Of a stretch of DNA of 64,000 nt, positions 54,211 through 62,443 are shown piece after piece. The notes beneath the pieces were generated by a model. The model saw nothing but the letters and a program-made list of their open reading frames with translations. It was not told where the DNA came from and made no database searches. The stretch is taken from positions 868,001 to 932,000 of the forward strand of contig CAWCAC010000002.1 in assembly GCA_963793415.1 (NCBI GenBank). Reading direction: 5' to 3'. How positions within the stretch are numbered: the first letter of the stretch is position 1; each line of letters opens with the position of its first letter. The stretch is from CAXMST01 sp963793415 (GTDB taxonomy: Bacteria > Actinomycetota > Thermoleophilia > Solirubrobacterales > 70-9). A program made the position numbers and the translations under genes.

Positions 54211-54663
54211 CTACTTGACGGTGAGCTTGCCGTACATGCCCTGGGCGTAGTGGCCGGGGACGTTGCAGAACATCACGTACTTGCCGGACTTGAGCTGAAG
54301 CTTGGTCTTCCCGGCTTCGCCCGGCGGTAGCTCGGAGATCTCGCCGATCACGTTGATCGCGCCCTCCTTGACGTCGCCGTTCTTGCTCGTGGGCAGCTTG
54401 CCGGGCTTGCGCTTCGTCCTCGCCACCACCAGCTCGTGCTCGCCGCCCCCGGCGTTCTTGGCTTTGATCCGCACAGTGCCCGCCTTCGCCTCGGCGGCGT
54501 TGGGGCTGATCTTGAACTCGTCCAGCTTGAACTTGAGTTGGTCGGACGAGCCGGCGGCGGCACCCGAGGGGTCTGCGGCCTGGGCAACGGTGACGGTCGC
54601 CGCCAGCGCGGCAGCGGCACCGATCAGCGTCGTACGGACTTTCCAGTTCACGATCTCCCCCAA
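54211..54663 (-). CDS. Secreted cupredoxin (plastocyanin-like) protein
   Basis: 150 residues with a signal peptide (TTLIGAAAALAATVTVAQAA). The blue-copper ligands are His in GGEHELVV, then Cys, His and Met in FCNVPGHYAQGMYG. FKLDEFKISPNAAEAKAGTV is a cupredoxin strand pair. The type-1 Cu site is complete, so it should carry electrons outside the membrane. The partner is not in the window, although the ferric-reductase-like protein and others show the organism uses extracytoplasmic redox chains. Confidence 0.86.
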   Translation of the reverse strand: MGEIVNWKVRTTLIGAAAALAATVTVAQAADPSGAAAGSSDQLKFKLDEFKISPNAAEAKAGTVRIKAKNAGGGEHELVVARTKRKPGKLPTSKNGDVKEGAINVIGEISELPPGEAGKTKLQLKSGKYVMFCNVPGHYAQGMYGKLTVK

Positions 54664-54754
54664 GTCTCCGGTGGCGGTTAGTCTGATTCCGTGCGGAGTC
54701 TAGGCATGAGCGGGCTGGCGGAAACCGTGATTTCTACCGGCGTAGATCGCCGCG

Positions 54755-54910
54755 ATGAAGCGACGTGTACTGATGACGTGTACTGATTCTGGGCGCCGGT
54801 TTCAGCGGCTTGGAGGTCGCGGCCGACTGTCCGAGACCGCCTCGAAGTGGGTCGACGCGACGCTGCTTGACCGCAGCGATTCCTTCTACTGCGGCTTCTC
54901 GAAGTCCTGA
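54755..54910 (+). pseudogene. N-terminal fragment of an FAD/NAD(P) oxidoreductase
   Basis: Removing a 13-base tandem duplication (54762-54774 and 54775-54787) and one further base change yields MKRRVLILGAGFSGLEVAAR, then LSETASKWVDATLLDRSDSF and YCGFSKS followed by TGA at 54908. The first part is the FAD Rossmann loop of NDH-2/SQR-type oxidoreductases. Only about 50 of about 400 residues remain. Its end overlaps the convergent hicB gene. Confidence 0.62.
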
Positions 54911-55134
54911 TCGGTCGCCAGGAGCCCGACGCGGTTCGTCTGCGAGGAGGGCGCGTCGCCCTGCAATTCGCCGTCCGGCGTCAGCACCGTCTCCAGCGCA
55001 TCGAGGACGTTCGCCCGCGCTTCCTCACGGGTTGGGCCCTCGCTGATCGCGCCCGGGATCTCGGCAACCTGGGCGGTCAGCCACCCGTCGCCGGCATCCG
55101 TATAGCGGATCGTCAGATGCAGCTCGTCGCTCAT
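54886..55134 (-). CDS. hicB: HicB-family antitoxin
   Basis: 82 residues from the ATG at 55134. The partial RNase-H fold of HicB is visible: LTIRYTDAGDGWLTAQVAEI, then PGAISEGPTREEARANVLDA (GxxSeGxTreEA) and LETVLTPDG. There is no C-terminal DNA-binding domain, so it is the short HicB type. It should neutralise HicA, but the only hicA in sight is frameshifted and 770 bases away. It may be an orphan antitoxin or pair elsewhere. Confidence 0.8.
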   Translation of the reverse strand: MSDELHLTIRYTDAGDGWLTAQVAEIPGAISEGPTREEARANVLDALETVLTPDGELQGDAPSSQTNRVGLLATDQDFEKPQ

Positions 55135-55175
55135 GGGTTCAACGGTAGTCGCTGGGACGCGACGTCCAGCCGGCG

Positions 55176-55201
55176 GACGGTCAAGCAAGACCGACGGTCA
55201 A
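55176..55201 (+). repeat. Left half-site repeat preceding tRNA fragment E
   Basis: GACGGTCAAGCAAGACCGAC followed by GGTCAA mirrors 26285-26309 before fragment B, with one extra base. It consists of two GACGGTCAA repeats spaced by eight to nine bases and the palindrome-like GACCGACGGTC. Confidence 0.5.
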
Positions 55202-55202
55202 G

Positions 55203-55440
55203 CTACGAAACCGAAGGTCACAGGTTCGAATCCTGTCGGGCGCACTGACCAAACCGGGCACACGCCGCATGACATGCGGAAAGTGCAGCTTCCTCCGAAT
55301 ATCACCGAAACGGCCTCTAACGCCGAATCGCATGGACATGCGGGGTGGGACCATCGCGCAACCATCGCGCGGGGATGAGATGAATGCTGGGATTGCGGTC
55401 GTTGGGCCGAGCCCACCTTCGCGCAGTCGCGCCCAAAAAG
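55203..55440 (+). repeat. tRNA-Arg 3' fragment plus arm, copy E
   Basis: Bases 55203-55244 are identical to the tRNA-Arg 3' end. The arm starts CTGACCAAACCGGGCAC, shared with copy F. It contains CATGACATGCGG, CATGGACATGCGG (55331-55343), the tandem ACCATCGCGCAACCATCGCG (from 55350), GATGAATGCTGGGATTGCG and ACCTTCGCGCAG (55415-55426). No gene is supported from 55203 to about 55500. Confidence 0.88.
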
Positions 55441-55500
55441 CTCGTGGACTTGACGCCCCGCGCACGGCAGGCCGCGGCAATCGGGGGCTGTCGCTTCATA

Positions 55501-55596
55501 AGCGAACCTGGTGCTCGGCTTCTTCAACTTCCTCGTCGGCATTCCCGTCGGGTACGCGTTCGACCTGGCGCCGGCGACGATCATTCTGCCTGCCTA
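55501..55596 (+). pseudogene. C-terminal remnant, possibly of a metal ABC transporter permease
   Basis: The frame reads ANLVLGFFNFLVGIPVGYAF, then DLAPATIILPA and TAG (55594-55596). A membrane helix followed by LDLxPGxxII is the last-helix pattern of ABC-3 family (zinc/manganese) permeases. The remainder is absent. Identification is tentative. Confidence 0.35.
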
Positions 55597-55620
55597 GCTC
55601 GATCCTGGGCCTCTCCCAGC

Positions 55621-56532
55621 TCAACGCTTCGTCCTCCGAGGCAGGAGGAAGGGGTAGGGCCGATGTCGGACCCGCTGCTGCCAGGCACGATCGAGGTGCC
55701 GTATTCGCAACAGCATCGACCACCGCCGGCGGTCGGATCGGTAGTAGCGCTCGATGTCGGCGACCGAGAGCGGCTCGGCGAGGTGGCGATTGGCCTGTCC
55801 CAGGAACACAGGCAGCCAGTGCTGCAGCCGCTGCTTGATCAGGTTGCCGCAGAGATCAAAGTAGACGCCGCGCAGCTCGCGGTAGGCGTCGAGGATGCCC
55901 GGTGCGAGGAAGCGGCGCAGCGGCCAGCGCAACACCGGCGGGAACGGGTGCGAGATCAGGTCGAGGTCGAGACGGCAGCGCCCGTCGGCCGACCAGATCA
56001 TCGGCGTCGAGACATCGATGTAGGTGAGCCGGCTCCCATCCCAGAACCAGTTGGAGAGCTGCGCATCGATGCCGAGGCGCGGTCCGACCACGCCCGCCGC
56101 TGCCTCGACCACAGCCTCGACCAGCGGGTGGCCCCGCGACACGTCTGTCCCGGCGAGCACCGTCGGCGCGAGCCGCTCGGTCGGCAGGATCGGCTGGACC
56201 ACGTACCCCGCCACTTCATCGCCTTCGAGCTCGACCTCGCGCAACTCGGTCGGCACGACCCGAACCCCCCTGCTCTCGAGCGCAGCGATGTAGTCGGCGA
56301 GCGTGGTCCGGTAGCTCTCGAGCCGCTCACGCGAGGAGAAATCCGGCAGCTGCTTGCAGGCGAAGATCGGCTGCTCCGCCGGCCACGCGAGGACCAGCGA
56401 CATCTCGCCATAACCCAACACCGGAAGCGCGCCCTCGTCGCCGCGCACGAACGCCTCCCTGACCTGGCGGTCCAGCTCGTTGAGCTCGTCGTCGGAGAGG
56501 TGAGGCCAGCGGGCCGCGCCGCTCGCGCTCAC
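55621..56532 (-). CDS. Kinase-fold-like protein (possibly DUF6206)
   Basis: 303 residues, soluble. GYGEMSLVLAWP and the Lys in FACKQLPDF resemble the glycine loop and beta-3 lysine of phosphotransferase-fold proteins. DAQLSNWFW followed by LTYIDVSTPMIW looks like a catalytic Asp/Asn and metal-binding Asp region. The assignment to DUF6206 is from memory of the family's appearance. Its GTG start overlaps the class III aminotransferase stop by four bases, so the pair is co-translated; it may act on the aminotransferase's product or a related amine. Confidence 0.62.
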   Translation of the reverse strand: MSASGAARWPHLSDDELNELDRQVREAFVRGDEGALPVLGYGEMSLVLAWPAEQPIFACKQLPDFSSRERLESYRTTLADYIAALESRGVRVVPTELREVELEGDEVAGYVVQPILPTERLAPTVLAGTDVSRGHPLVEAVVEAAAGVVGPRLGIDAQLSNWFWDGSRLTYIDVSTPMIWSADGRCRLDLDLISHPFPPVLRWPLRRFLAPGILDAYRELRGVYFDLCGNLIKQRLQHWLPVFLGQANRHLAEPLSVADIERYYRSDRRRWSMLLRIRHLDRAWQQRVRHRPYPFLLPRRTKR

Positions 56533-57764
56533 CCGAGCGCCTCCCCGACGTCGGCGATGATCTGATCGGCCTGCTCGTCGGAGAGGGTCAGCGGTGGCTT
56601 GAACTGCGTGACCCGATGATCGTGCTCCGCGTAGACCGCGAAGACGCCAGAGTCGATCAGGTGCTTGGCGGCAAGCACTCCGCCCTCTTCCTCCTCGAAC
56701 GCAAGGCTCATCGTGAGACCGCGACGGCGCAGCTGGAAGGGCAACCGCCCGAACCCGGTTTCGAAGCGCACGCCGAGCTCCTCGACGCGGGCCAGGAAGG
56801 CGGGCTCGAGCACCTCGTCGAGCACCGCCCCCGCGACGACACAGCCGAGCTCGGAGCCGCCGAACGTCGAAACGTAGGCGAACGGGTGGTCGTCGAAGAA
56901 CGCCTCGAGCTCGGCGCTGATCAGCGCGGCGCTTATCGGGTAGAGGCCACCGCCGAGGCCCTTACCGGTGATCACGATGTCCGGTTCGACCTCCTCTTGC
57001 TGCCAGTACCAGGGGGTGCCCGTGCGGCCGAGCCCGGTCTGTACCTCGTCGATGACCAGCAGCGCCCCGCGCTCGCGGGCCAGCGCCGATACACCGGCCA
57101 TGTAGCCGGGTGCGGGCGTCGGAAAGCCGAGAGTGGCAGGGATCGCCTCGAGGATCACGGCGGCGGTGTCGGCTCCGATTGCGCCGCGCATCGCTTCGAT
57201 GTCGTTGTAGGGCACGCGGACGACGCCGGGGGGCGGGAAGCCGAACGGCTCCACCCAACGTTGATCTCCCGCCGCCCAGCCGAGCCCTGCGTGGCCGTGA
57301 TAGCCGCCGATTACCGAGACGATCCCGGGGCGATCCCGCACCGCTCGCGCGAGCCGCAACGCCAGGTCGATCGCCTCACTGCCGGACGGAGTGAAGACGG
57401 CGTAGGGAAGTACTCCATCGGTCGACTCCGCGAGCCGCTCAGCCAGCCGTGCCCGCAGGCCACTGATCAGATGGTGATTGCCGACGTCGATGTGGTCGAT
57501 CGCCTCGCGCAGCGCGTCGACCACGGGCGGGTGGCGGTGGCCGAGATTGAAGACGCCGCCATTGCAGTGACAGTTCCAGTACCAGCGGCCGCTGAAGGCG
57601 TCCTGGAATCTGGGCCCCTCGCGCTCACCGATGACGATGTCGACGCCGAGTGCTTCGAGCGCGGCAGCCTTGCCGCGATTGACATGGGCGGCGAAGGCCT
57701 CAGTGGTCTCGGCACGGTCGGCGTACTCCTGCACCCCTCCTGCGGTCCTCGGCCGACTCTCCAT
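56529..57764 (-). CDS. Class III PLP-dependent aminotransferase
   Basis: A 411-residue enzyme of the ornithine/GABA/putrescine aminotransferase group. The PLP region has TPSGSEAIDLALRLAR, GGYHGHAGLG, the Asp in LLVIDEVQTGLGRTG, the Schiff-base Lys in IVITGKGLGGG, and STFGGSELGC. The first 40 residues are less conserved. Substrate choice (putrescine, omega-amino acid) is open. It is followed by a kinase-fold protein, and 264 bases upstream is a divergent spermidine/putrescine-binding lipoprotein, which suggests polyamine use. Confidence 0.88.
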   Translation of the reverse strand: MESRPRTAGGVQEYADRAETTEAFAAHVNRGKAAALEALGVDIVIGEREGPRFQDAFSGRWYWNCHCNGGVFNLGHRHPPVVDALREAIDHIDVGNHHLISGLRARLAERLAESTDGVLPYAVFTPSGSEAIDLALRLARAVRDRPGIVSVIGGYHGHAGLGWAAGDQRWVEPFGFPPPGVVRVPYNDIEAMRGAIGADTAAVILEAIPATLGFPTPAPGYMAGVSALARERGALLVIDEVQTGLGRTGTPWYWQQEEVEPDIVITGKGLGGGLYPISAALISAELEAFFDDHPFAYVSTFGGSELGCVVAGAVLDEVLEPAFLARVEELGVRFETGFGRLPFQLRRRGLTMSLAFEEEEGGVLAAKHLIDSGVFAVYAEHDHRVTQFKPPLTLSDEQADQIIADVGEALG

Positions 57765-58027
57765 GCCGTCAAGTTATGCCCGGATGGACGGGTGTACCAC
57801 CGGGATCTCCACTGATTGCCCCCAGGTCCGTTGGCACTCTCGGCGCCGGCAACCAAGGCTGCCCGAAGGCCCATGGTCGACAGGATGACGGTCAATCGGG
57901 GGACCCATGCGGGCGCGGCGTCGAAGGTCTGGGTCAGGAGTCCGAATCTGCCCCTAGCGTCCTGCTTGGGTGAGCGAGCGCGAGACCAATAGAGTGCCGC
58001 GCAGAAGTCGAGAGAGGGGTCGATCAC

Positions 58028-59194
58028 GTGAACGATCAGCGAGGAGGAAGCCTGACCTGGCGGTTGCTGCTCATCGCAGTAGGGGCAATGGCAGCCGCGC
58101 TCCTGCTGGCGGCTTGCGGGGGCGACGATGTCGGCGGCGGTGGCAGCGGTGGCGAGGAAGCGTCCGTAGCCGAGGCCGAGGGAGAGGCCAGCGGAGTTCT
58201 CAACATCTCCAACTGGCCCTTCTACATCGACCGCCAGACGATCCCCGAGTTCGAGAAGGAGAGCGGGCTGAGGGTCGAGTACAACGAGGACGTAAACGAC
58301 AACACCGAGTTCTTCGGCAAGGTCCAGCCACAGTTGCAGGAGGGCGATTCGGGTGGCCGGGACATCATCGTCGTGACCAGCTTCATGGCGAAGAAGATGT
58401 ACGACCTCGGCTATCTCCAGAAGCTCGACAAGGATGCCCTGGAGCCCGCGTTCGCGAACCTGAAGCCGGCGCTCAGGAGCCCGAGCGTCGACCCGGAACG
58501 TGAATATTCGCTGCCGTGGCAGAGCGGCATGACCGGTCTCGTCGTCAATACGGCCGCGGCCCCGGACGTGAAGTCGGTCAACGACCTGTTCGACTCGAGG
58601 TACAAGGGCAAGGTCGAAATGCTGACCGAGATGCGGGACACGGTGCCGCTCGTCCTCAAGGGAATGGGCATCCAGCCCGAGGAGGCCACCGAGGAGGACT
58701 GGATGGCTGCGATCGACAAGATCCGCGAGGCCTCTGCTTCCGGCCAGATCCGCAGGTTCACCGGCAACGACTACACCAAGGACCTCGCAAGTGGCGACGC
58801 GATCGCGGTGATCGGCTGGTCCGGCGACGCGATCCAGCTCCAGGCGGACAATCCGGACATCGAGTTCGTGATGCCGGAGGAAGGCTGCATGCTGTGGTCC
58901 GACGAAATGGTGATCCCGGTCGGCGCGCCGAATCCGACCGCGGCCTACGAGTTCATGAACTACGTCTACGAGCCGGAGAACCAGGCTCAGATCGCGGACT
59001 ACAACTACTACGTGGTCCCGGTCGAGGGCGTGCAGCCAATCCTCGAGCAGCAGGGCTCCGACGCCGCCGAGAGCGAGCTCGTCTTCCCGAGCGAGGAGTT
59101 CACGGAAGGGTGCTCCACGCAGGACGAGCCTCCGGGCGGACCCGAGGTGGTCGAGCGGGTGGAGCGGGAGTTCCAGGCGATGATCACCGGGTAG
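58028..59194 (+). CDS. Spermidine/putrescine ABC transporter substrate-binding lipoprotein (PotD-like)
   Basis: 388 residues from a GTG at 58028. The signal peptide ends with the lipobox LLAAC (GGDDVGG follows). The mature part opens LNISNWPFYIDRQTIPEFEK, then VEYNEDVNDNTEFFGKV, then ALRSPSVDPEREYSLPWQSG, as in PotD/PotF (group of polyamine-binding proteins). AVIGWSGDAIQLQ and CMLWSDEMVIPVGAPNP are further family features. No permease or ATPase gene is adjacent, so it must pair with components elsewhere. Confidence 0.9.
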   Translation: MNDQRGGSLTWRLLLIAVGAMAAALLLAACGGDDVGGGGSGGEEASVAEAEGEASGVLNISNWPFYIDRQTIPEFEKESGLRVEYNEDVNDNTEFFGKVQPQLQEGDSGGRDIIVVTSFMAKKMYDLGYLQKLDKDALEPAFANLKPALRSPSVDPEREYSLPWQSGMTGLVVNTAAAPDVKSVNDLFDSRYKGKVEMLTEMRDTVPLVLKGMGIQPEEATEEDWMAAIDKIREASASGQIRRFTGNDYTKDLASGDAIAVIGWSGDAIQLQADNPDIEFVMPEEGCMLWSDEMVIPVGAPNPTAAYEFMNYVYEPENQAQIADYNYYVVPVEGVQPILEQQGSDAAESELVFPSEEFTEGCSTQDEPPGGPEVVERVEREFQAMITG

Positions 59195-59363
59195 TCCGAG
59201 ATCGAACGGGCGACGGCGGCCGTGGGAACAGCGATCCTCGCGGGAAAACCACGACCGCCGGCCCGGGCCGCGTCTATCGGGTCGCGCGTCATGCGAAATG
59301 GGTCGCCACCGCTCTCGCCGTAGCCTTTCGTAGTCGAAGCTTGAACAGCCAGCGTTGCCAGGT

Positions 59364-59590
59364 CTACGAAACCGAAGGTCACAGGTTCGAATCCTGTCGG
59401 GCGCACTGACCAAACCGGGCACGCGCCGCATGGACATTGCGAGTGTGCAAAGTCCTCTGAACGTCTTCGAAGCGGCGCGAAGGGTCAAACCGCATGAAAG
59501 AGCGGAACAGGACCATCGCGCAACCATCGCGCGGAAACCAGATGAGCACTGGGATTGCGGGCCTCTCGGGCGGGCGCACCTTCGCGAAGC
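59364..59590 (+). repeat. tRNA-Arg 3' fragment plus arm, copy F
   Basis: Bases 59364-59405 are identical to the tRNA-Arg 3' end. The arm shares CTGACCAAACCGGGCAC with copy E. It then has GCATGGACATTGCG, GCATGAAAGAGCGG, the tandem ACCATCGCGCAACCATCGCG, GATGAGCACTGGGATTGCG and ACCTTCGCGAA (59578-59588). The region 59195-59736 holds no supported gene otherwise. Confidence 0.87.
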
Positions 59591-59736
59591 TGGATCAGAT
59601 TCGTCGTACGGACCCCATCAGCAGCGTCCGGGCCGGTCAGCAGTTCTCCTGCCTCAGAGCGGCGACGTCGCCGGGGATCGCCCAGGCATCTGCACAGCTC
59701 AAGCCCTGCGGCGGAATTGTCGATGAGGACATCCAA

Positions 59737-60057
59737 ATGAAGAAGCTCCTGGCATCCGCCTGCGCGATTGCGCTCCTCGCCCTGACTCCGAGCCAAGGCG
59801 TCGCTCACCTCCCGGGAAGCGACGGAGGTGGCGGATCGAAGGCGTGCGGTTCGCTGTCGGGCGTCTCTAGCTACGGCCCCGTCGGCGTCGGCTCCAATGG
59901 CGTCAGCTGCCGGACCGCAAAGCGGGTCGCGCGCCGCGCGGTGGCGGACAATCCCGTTTCGGCTAAGTGGAAGTGCACCGGGGAGGGCACGCGCTTCGGC
60001 CACTGTCACGCCCGGGGCAACGGACGCCGCACCGTCAACTGGTACGCCTACCACTGA
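59737..60057 (+). CDS. Small secreted protein with two disulfide-type Cys pairs
   Basis: 106 residues from the ATG at 59737. The signal peptide is KLLASACAIALLALTPSQGV. The mature part has KACGSLSG, GVSCRTAKRVARRAV, KWKCTGEGTRFGHCHARG and ends VNWYAYH. The SCRTAKRVAR and C-terminal HC-R pattern is that of small actinobacterial secreted proteins of unknown role. It is the first gene of the F-G cassette. Confidence 0.7.
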   Translation: MKKLLASACAIALLALTPSQGVAHLPGSDGGGGSKACGSLSGVSSYGPVGVGSNGVSCRTAKRVARRAVADNPVSAKWKCTGEGTRFGHCHARGNGRRTVNWYAYH

Positions 60058-60333
60058 GCCTGCGAAAGACGACTTAGTAGTCGTTGTCGAGCGGAACGGA
60101 AACCGGTAGCCAGGCGGAAGACGCGGCTGCCTGGCCGCGACTCAGCGCTTGTGGAAGTTTCCGCCGCGTTGCTCCAGTGCAGAGGAATGCCTGGGCTGAG
60201 CCTGGAAGCGACCATGGCGCTTAGTTGGTGGCAACGAACGTGGCCCCGCCACACCGCCTCTTGCTCGACAGACGCGGTAGCTTGTGTCATCACACACAAG
60301 TCTGGGACCAGACTCAACTCCGGGGGCAGTGCT

Positions 60334-61629
60334 ATGGGCCGTCGAATCGTCAGCACCATCGCGCTGACCACACTCCTTTTGGCACTCCTCGGGGGCGCGG
60401 CCCAAACTGCGTTCGGTGCAGAGACTTCATCGTCCGCCCGGGTGCCCCTTGGCAACGGCGTGTTCCTGCAACGTGCAGATGCGAACGCCGATGGACCAGG
60501 GCCGCTGCCCCGCGACCCGGGCGTCGAGAGGATCGTCGGGGGTACTGCAACGACGATTCAGCAGTGGCCGTGGCAGGTCGCCATCACTCTGAGCCCAGCC
60601 GCCTATTCCGGTAATGCCTTCGAACGTCAGTGGTGCGGGGGGAGCCTGGTCGCTCCTCAGATCGTCATCACTGCTGCCCACTGCTTCTACGAGGAAAGTT
60701 CAGGCTGGCAGGCTGCGTCGGACTTCGCAGCCGTGTCGGGACGAACGCGCCTCAGCAGCAGCAGCGAAGGAATGGAATCGCTGGTCGATACCTATTGGAA
60801 CTTTACGGACAGCGCCGGCAACGACCTCTACGACCCCGAAACCGACGAATGGGACGTCGTCGTTGTTCGGCTCGAGCAAGCCTCGCCGTCGGCGACGATC
60901 AAGCTGGCGAGTGCCACAGAAGCGGGTCTGTGGGCGGCGGGCCGGACTGCTTTCGCGACTGGATGGGGTGCAACGTCCACTGACGGTCCTTCAAGCGACG
61001 TACTTCGCGTCGTTTCTCTTTCGATCATGGCTGACAGCACTTGTCAGTCGCGCTGGCAGATGTTTGCGCCTTCGGTGATGCTCTGCGCGGCCGCTCCAGG
61101 CCGCGACACCTGCCAGGGAGACAGCGGCGGGCCGCTTGTCGTCGGGGCGGCAGGTGGCCAGTACCGGCTGGTGGGCGACACGAGCTTCGGGGGCCCGTGC
61201 GCAGATCCGTATCTGCCCGGCGTTTACGGTCGCCTGTCGGCCGATCCGATGCGAGCCACACTCCGGCAGGCCGTCCTCGACATAGCTGGAGTCGACATCG
61301 TTGCCGCTGGGACCCCACCGCCACCGCCCCCGCCACCGGGCCTGACCCTCAAGCAAGCCGAGAACGCGTCCTGGGCTTACTCCAAACGAGCCTGTCAGAA
61401 GGTTCGGAAGTGCCGGAAGTACTGGGCCGGGGACTGCAAGGCAGCGGGCAGCGGGTTCAACTGTGAGGTGAGGAACTACCTCCGCAAGAAGAAGCGCCGG
61501 TCGAAGGCCACGTGCGTTCAGGGCTTGACGTGGGCTGCCGGGGCAAATGGAGCCCCTGAACTCGCGGGTAGCTCGAACTGGCGCTGCGTCAAGGGCTGGC
61601 AGCGTTCAGCCTTCTCGCGAGGAATCTAA
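60334..61629 (+). CDS. Secreted trypsin-like serine protease (S1)
   Basis: 431 residues from the ATG at 60334. The signal peptide is VSTIALTTLLLALLGGAAQT, and a propeptide ends before IVGG (67-70). The triad is His116 (TAAHC), Asp174 (EWDVVVVRL) and Ser264 (GDSGGP). Asp258, six residues before the Ser, suggests cleavage after Arg/Lys. After a Pro-only linker (about 338-346) is a C-terminal Cys/Lys-rich domain (RACQKVRKCRKYWAGDCKAA, then VKGW). This domain resembles the end of the small secreted protein upstream in style and may bind cell walls. Confidence 0.9.
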   Translation: MGRRIVSTIALTTLLLALLGGAAQTAFGAETSSSARVPLGNGVFLQRADANADGPGPLPRDPGVERIVGGTATTIQQWPWQVAITLSPAAYSGNAFERQWCGGSLVAPQIVITAAHCFYEESSGWQAASDFAAVSGRTRLSSSSEGMESLVDTYWNFTDSAGNDLYDPETDEWDVVVVRLEQASPSATIKLASATEAGLWAAGRTAFATGWGATSTDGPSSDVLRVVSLSIMADSTCQSRWQMFAPSVMLCAAAPGRDTCQGDSGGPLVVGAAGGQYRLVGDTSFGGPCADPYLPGVYGRLSADPMRATLRQAVLDIAGVDIVAAGTPPPPPPPPGLTLKQAENASWAYSKRACQKVRKCRKYWAGDCKAAGSGFNCEVRNYLRKKKRRSKATCVQGLTWAAGANGAPELAGSSNWRCVKGWQRSAFSRGI

Positions 61630-61634
61630 GCCAC

Positions 61635-61733
61635 GTGAACAGAGCGATCTGGTTCATCACAGCCGCAGCTCTCGCGGGACACGGCTTCGCCAGCGCGAAC
61701 TCGAAGGAGACTGCCCCGCCAGCAGCTACCTGA
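61635..61733 (+). pseudogene. Short signal-peptide frame, possible remnant
   Basis: A GTG at 61635 opens a 32-codon frame reading NRAIWFITAAALAGHGFASA and ending APPAAT then TGA. A second frame just after continues SYLTPGTVWVNILVGPGPGD up to tRNA fragment G. Together they look like a truncated, frameshifted secreted protein next to the fragment. Evidence is weak. Confidence 0.3.
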
Positions 61734-61790
61734 CGCCCGGCACGGTGTGGGTGAACATCCTTGTGGGCCCGGGCCCCGGCGACTTCGAGA

Positions 61791-61832
61791 CTACGAAACC
61801 GAAGGTCACAGGTTCGAATCCTGTCGGGCGCA
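61791..61832 (+). repeat. tRNA-Arg 3' fragment, copy G (no arm)
   Basis: The 42 bases are identical to the last 42 bases of tRNA-Arg(ACG). Unlike the other copies, no CATGGACATT or CATCGCGC motifs follow: the next bases are TCTCCCCCTCCGCG. This may be the outer boundary of the array within the window. No other feature is supported in 61833-61994. Confidence 0.85.
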
Positions 61833-61994
61833 TCTCCCCCTCCGCGTGGCGCCTCCTGCGCAGCTGCGAAGCGGGTTGCCCGGCCCGACGCGGAATTGGC
61901 GCATTTCAGATCCGTTGGACCGCTGATTCACGATATGGTCAGTTGCAGCGGGTGCCCACATATCGTGCTCGCACCAACTATCGGGGAGTACCTA

Positions 61995-62417
61995 ATGAAG
62001 AATCTTGGACCGCTTGTCGCAGCAGCCATCTGCGCGTGCCTGATCGCGGGCGCGACCACTGCTTCGGCGACCGCTCCGGTTGCCGGCGCGGCGAAGGTGA
62101 CGAAGTTTAAGACTGTGATCACGCTGAAGGGCGAATACGCAAACGGCTCCCGGGCCGGCGGCAGGGTTCGTGGCGCTAACGACGGGGGGATTTGCCGGGG
62201 TCCGCGGCCGATCAAGATCTTCGACGTGACCCGAAAGAACAACCACCAGCGGGTGGACCTGGTCAATTCCAGCGACGGAGGCTCCTACTACGTGAAGGCC
62301 GAGTTCGAGTCCGGCAGGAAGTACCAGGCTGTCGCGCCGAAGTACAAGGTCAGCAAGACGCTCTTCGGCAAGGCGCTCTGCAAGCGGGGCATTTCGAAGA
62401 CGCTCAAGGTCAAGTAG
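61995..62417 (+). CDS. Small secreted protein with Lys-rich C-terminus
   Basis: 140 residues from the ATG at 61995. The signal peptide is GPLVAAAICACLIAGATTAS. The mature domain has KTVITLKGEYANGSRAGG, then GGICRGPRPIKIFDVT and SYYVKAEFESGRKYQAVAPK, which look like beta strands of a surface domain, and a Cys pair (GICRG, ALCKRG). No catalytic motif. It precedes the secreted protein at 62444 by 26 bases and may be co-transcribed. Confidence 0.65.
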   Translation: MKNLGPLVAAAICACLIAGATTASATAPVAGAAKVTKFKTVITLKGEYANGSRAGGRVRGANDGGICRGPRPIKIFDVTRKNNHQRVDLVNSSDGGSYYVKAEFESGRKYQAVAPKYKVSKTLFGKALCKRGISKTLKVK

Positions 62418-62443
62418 TCGCGCCCGGCAACCAGGAGCAAGCG

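Noticed and set aside
57467..59527. A 686-codon minus-strand frame
   Set aside because: Crosses the PotD-like gene on the other strand and arm F; the product has no domain structure.
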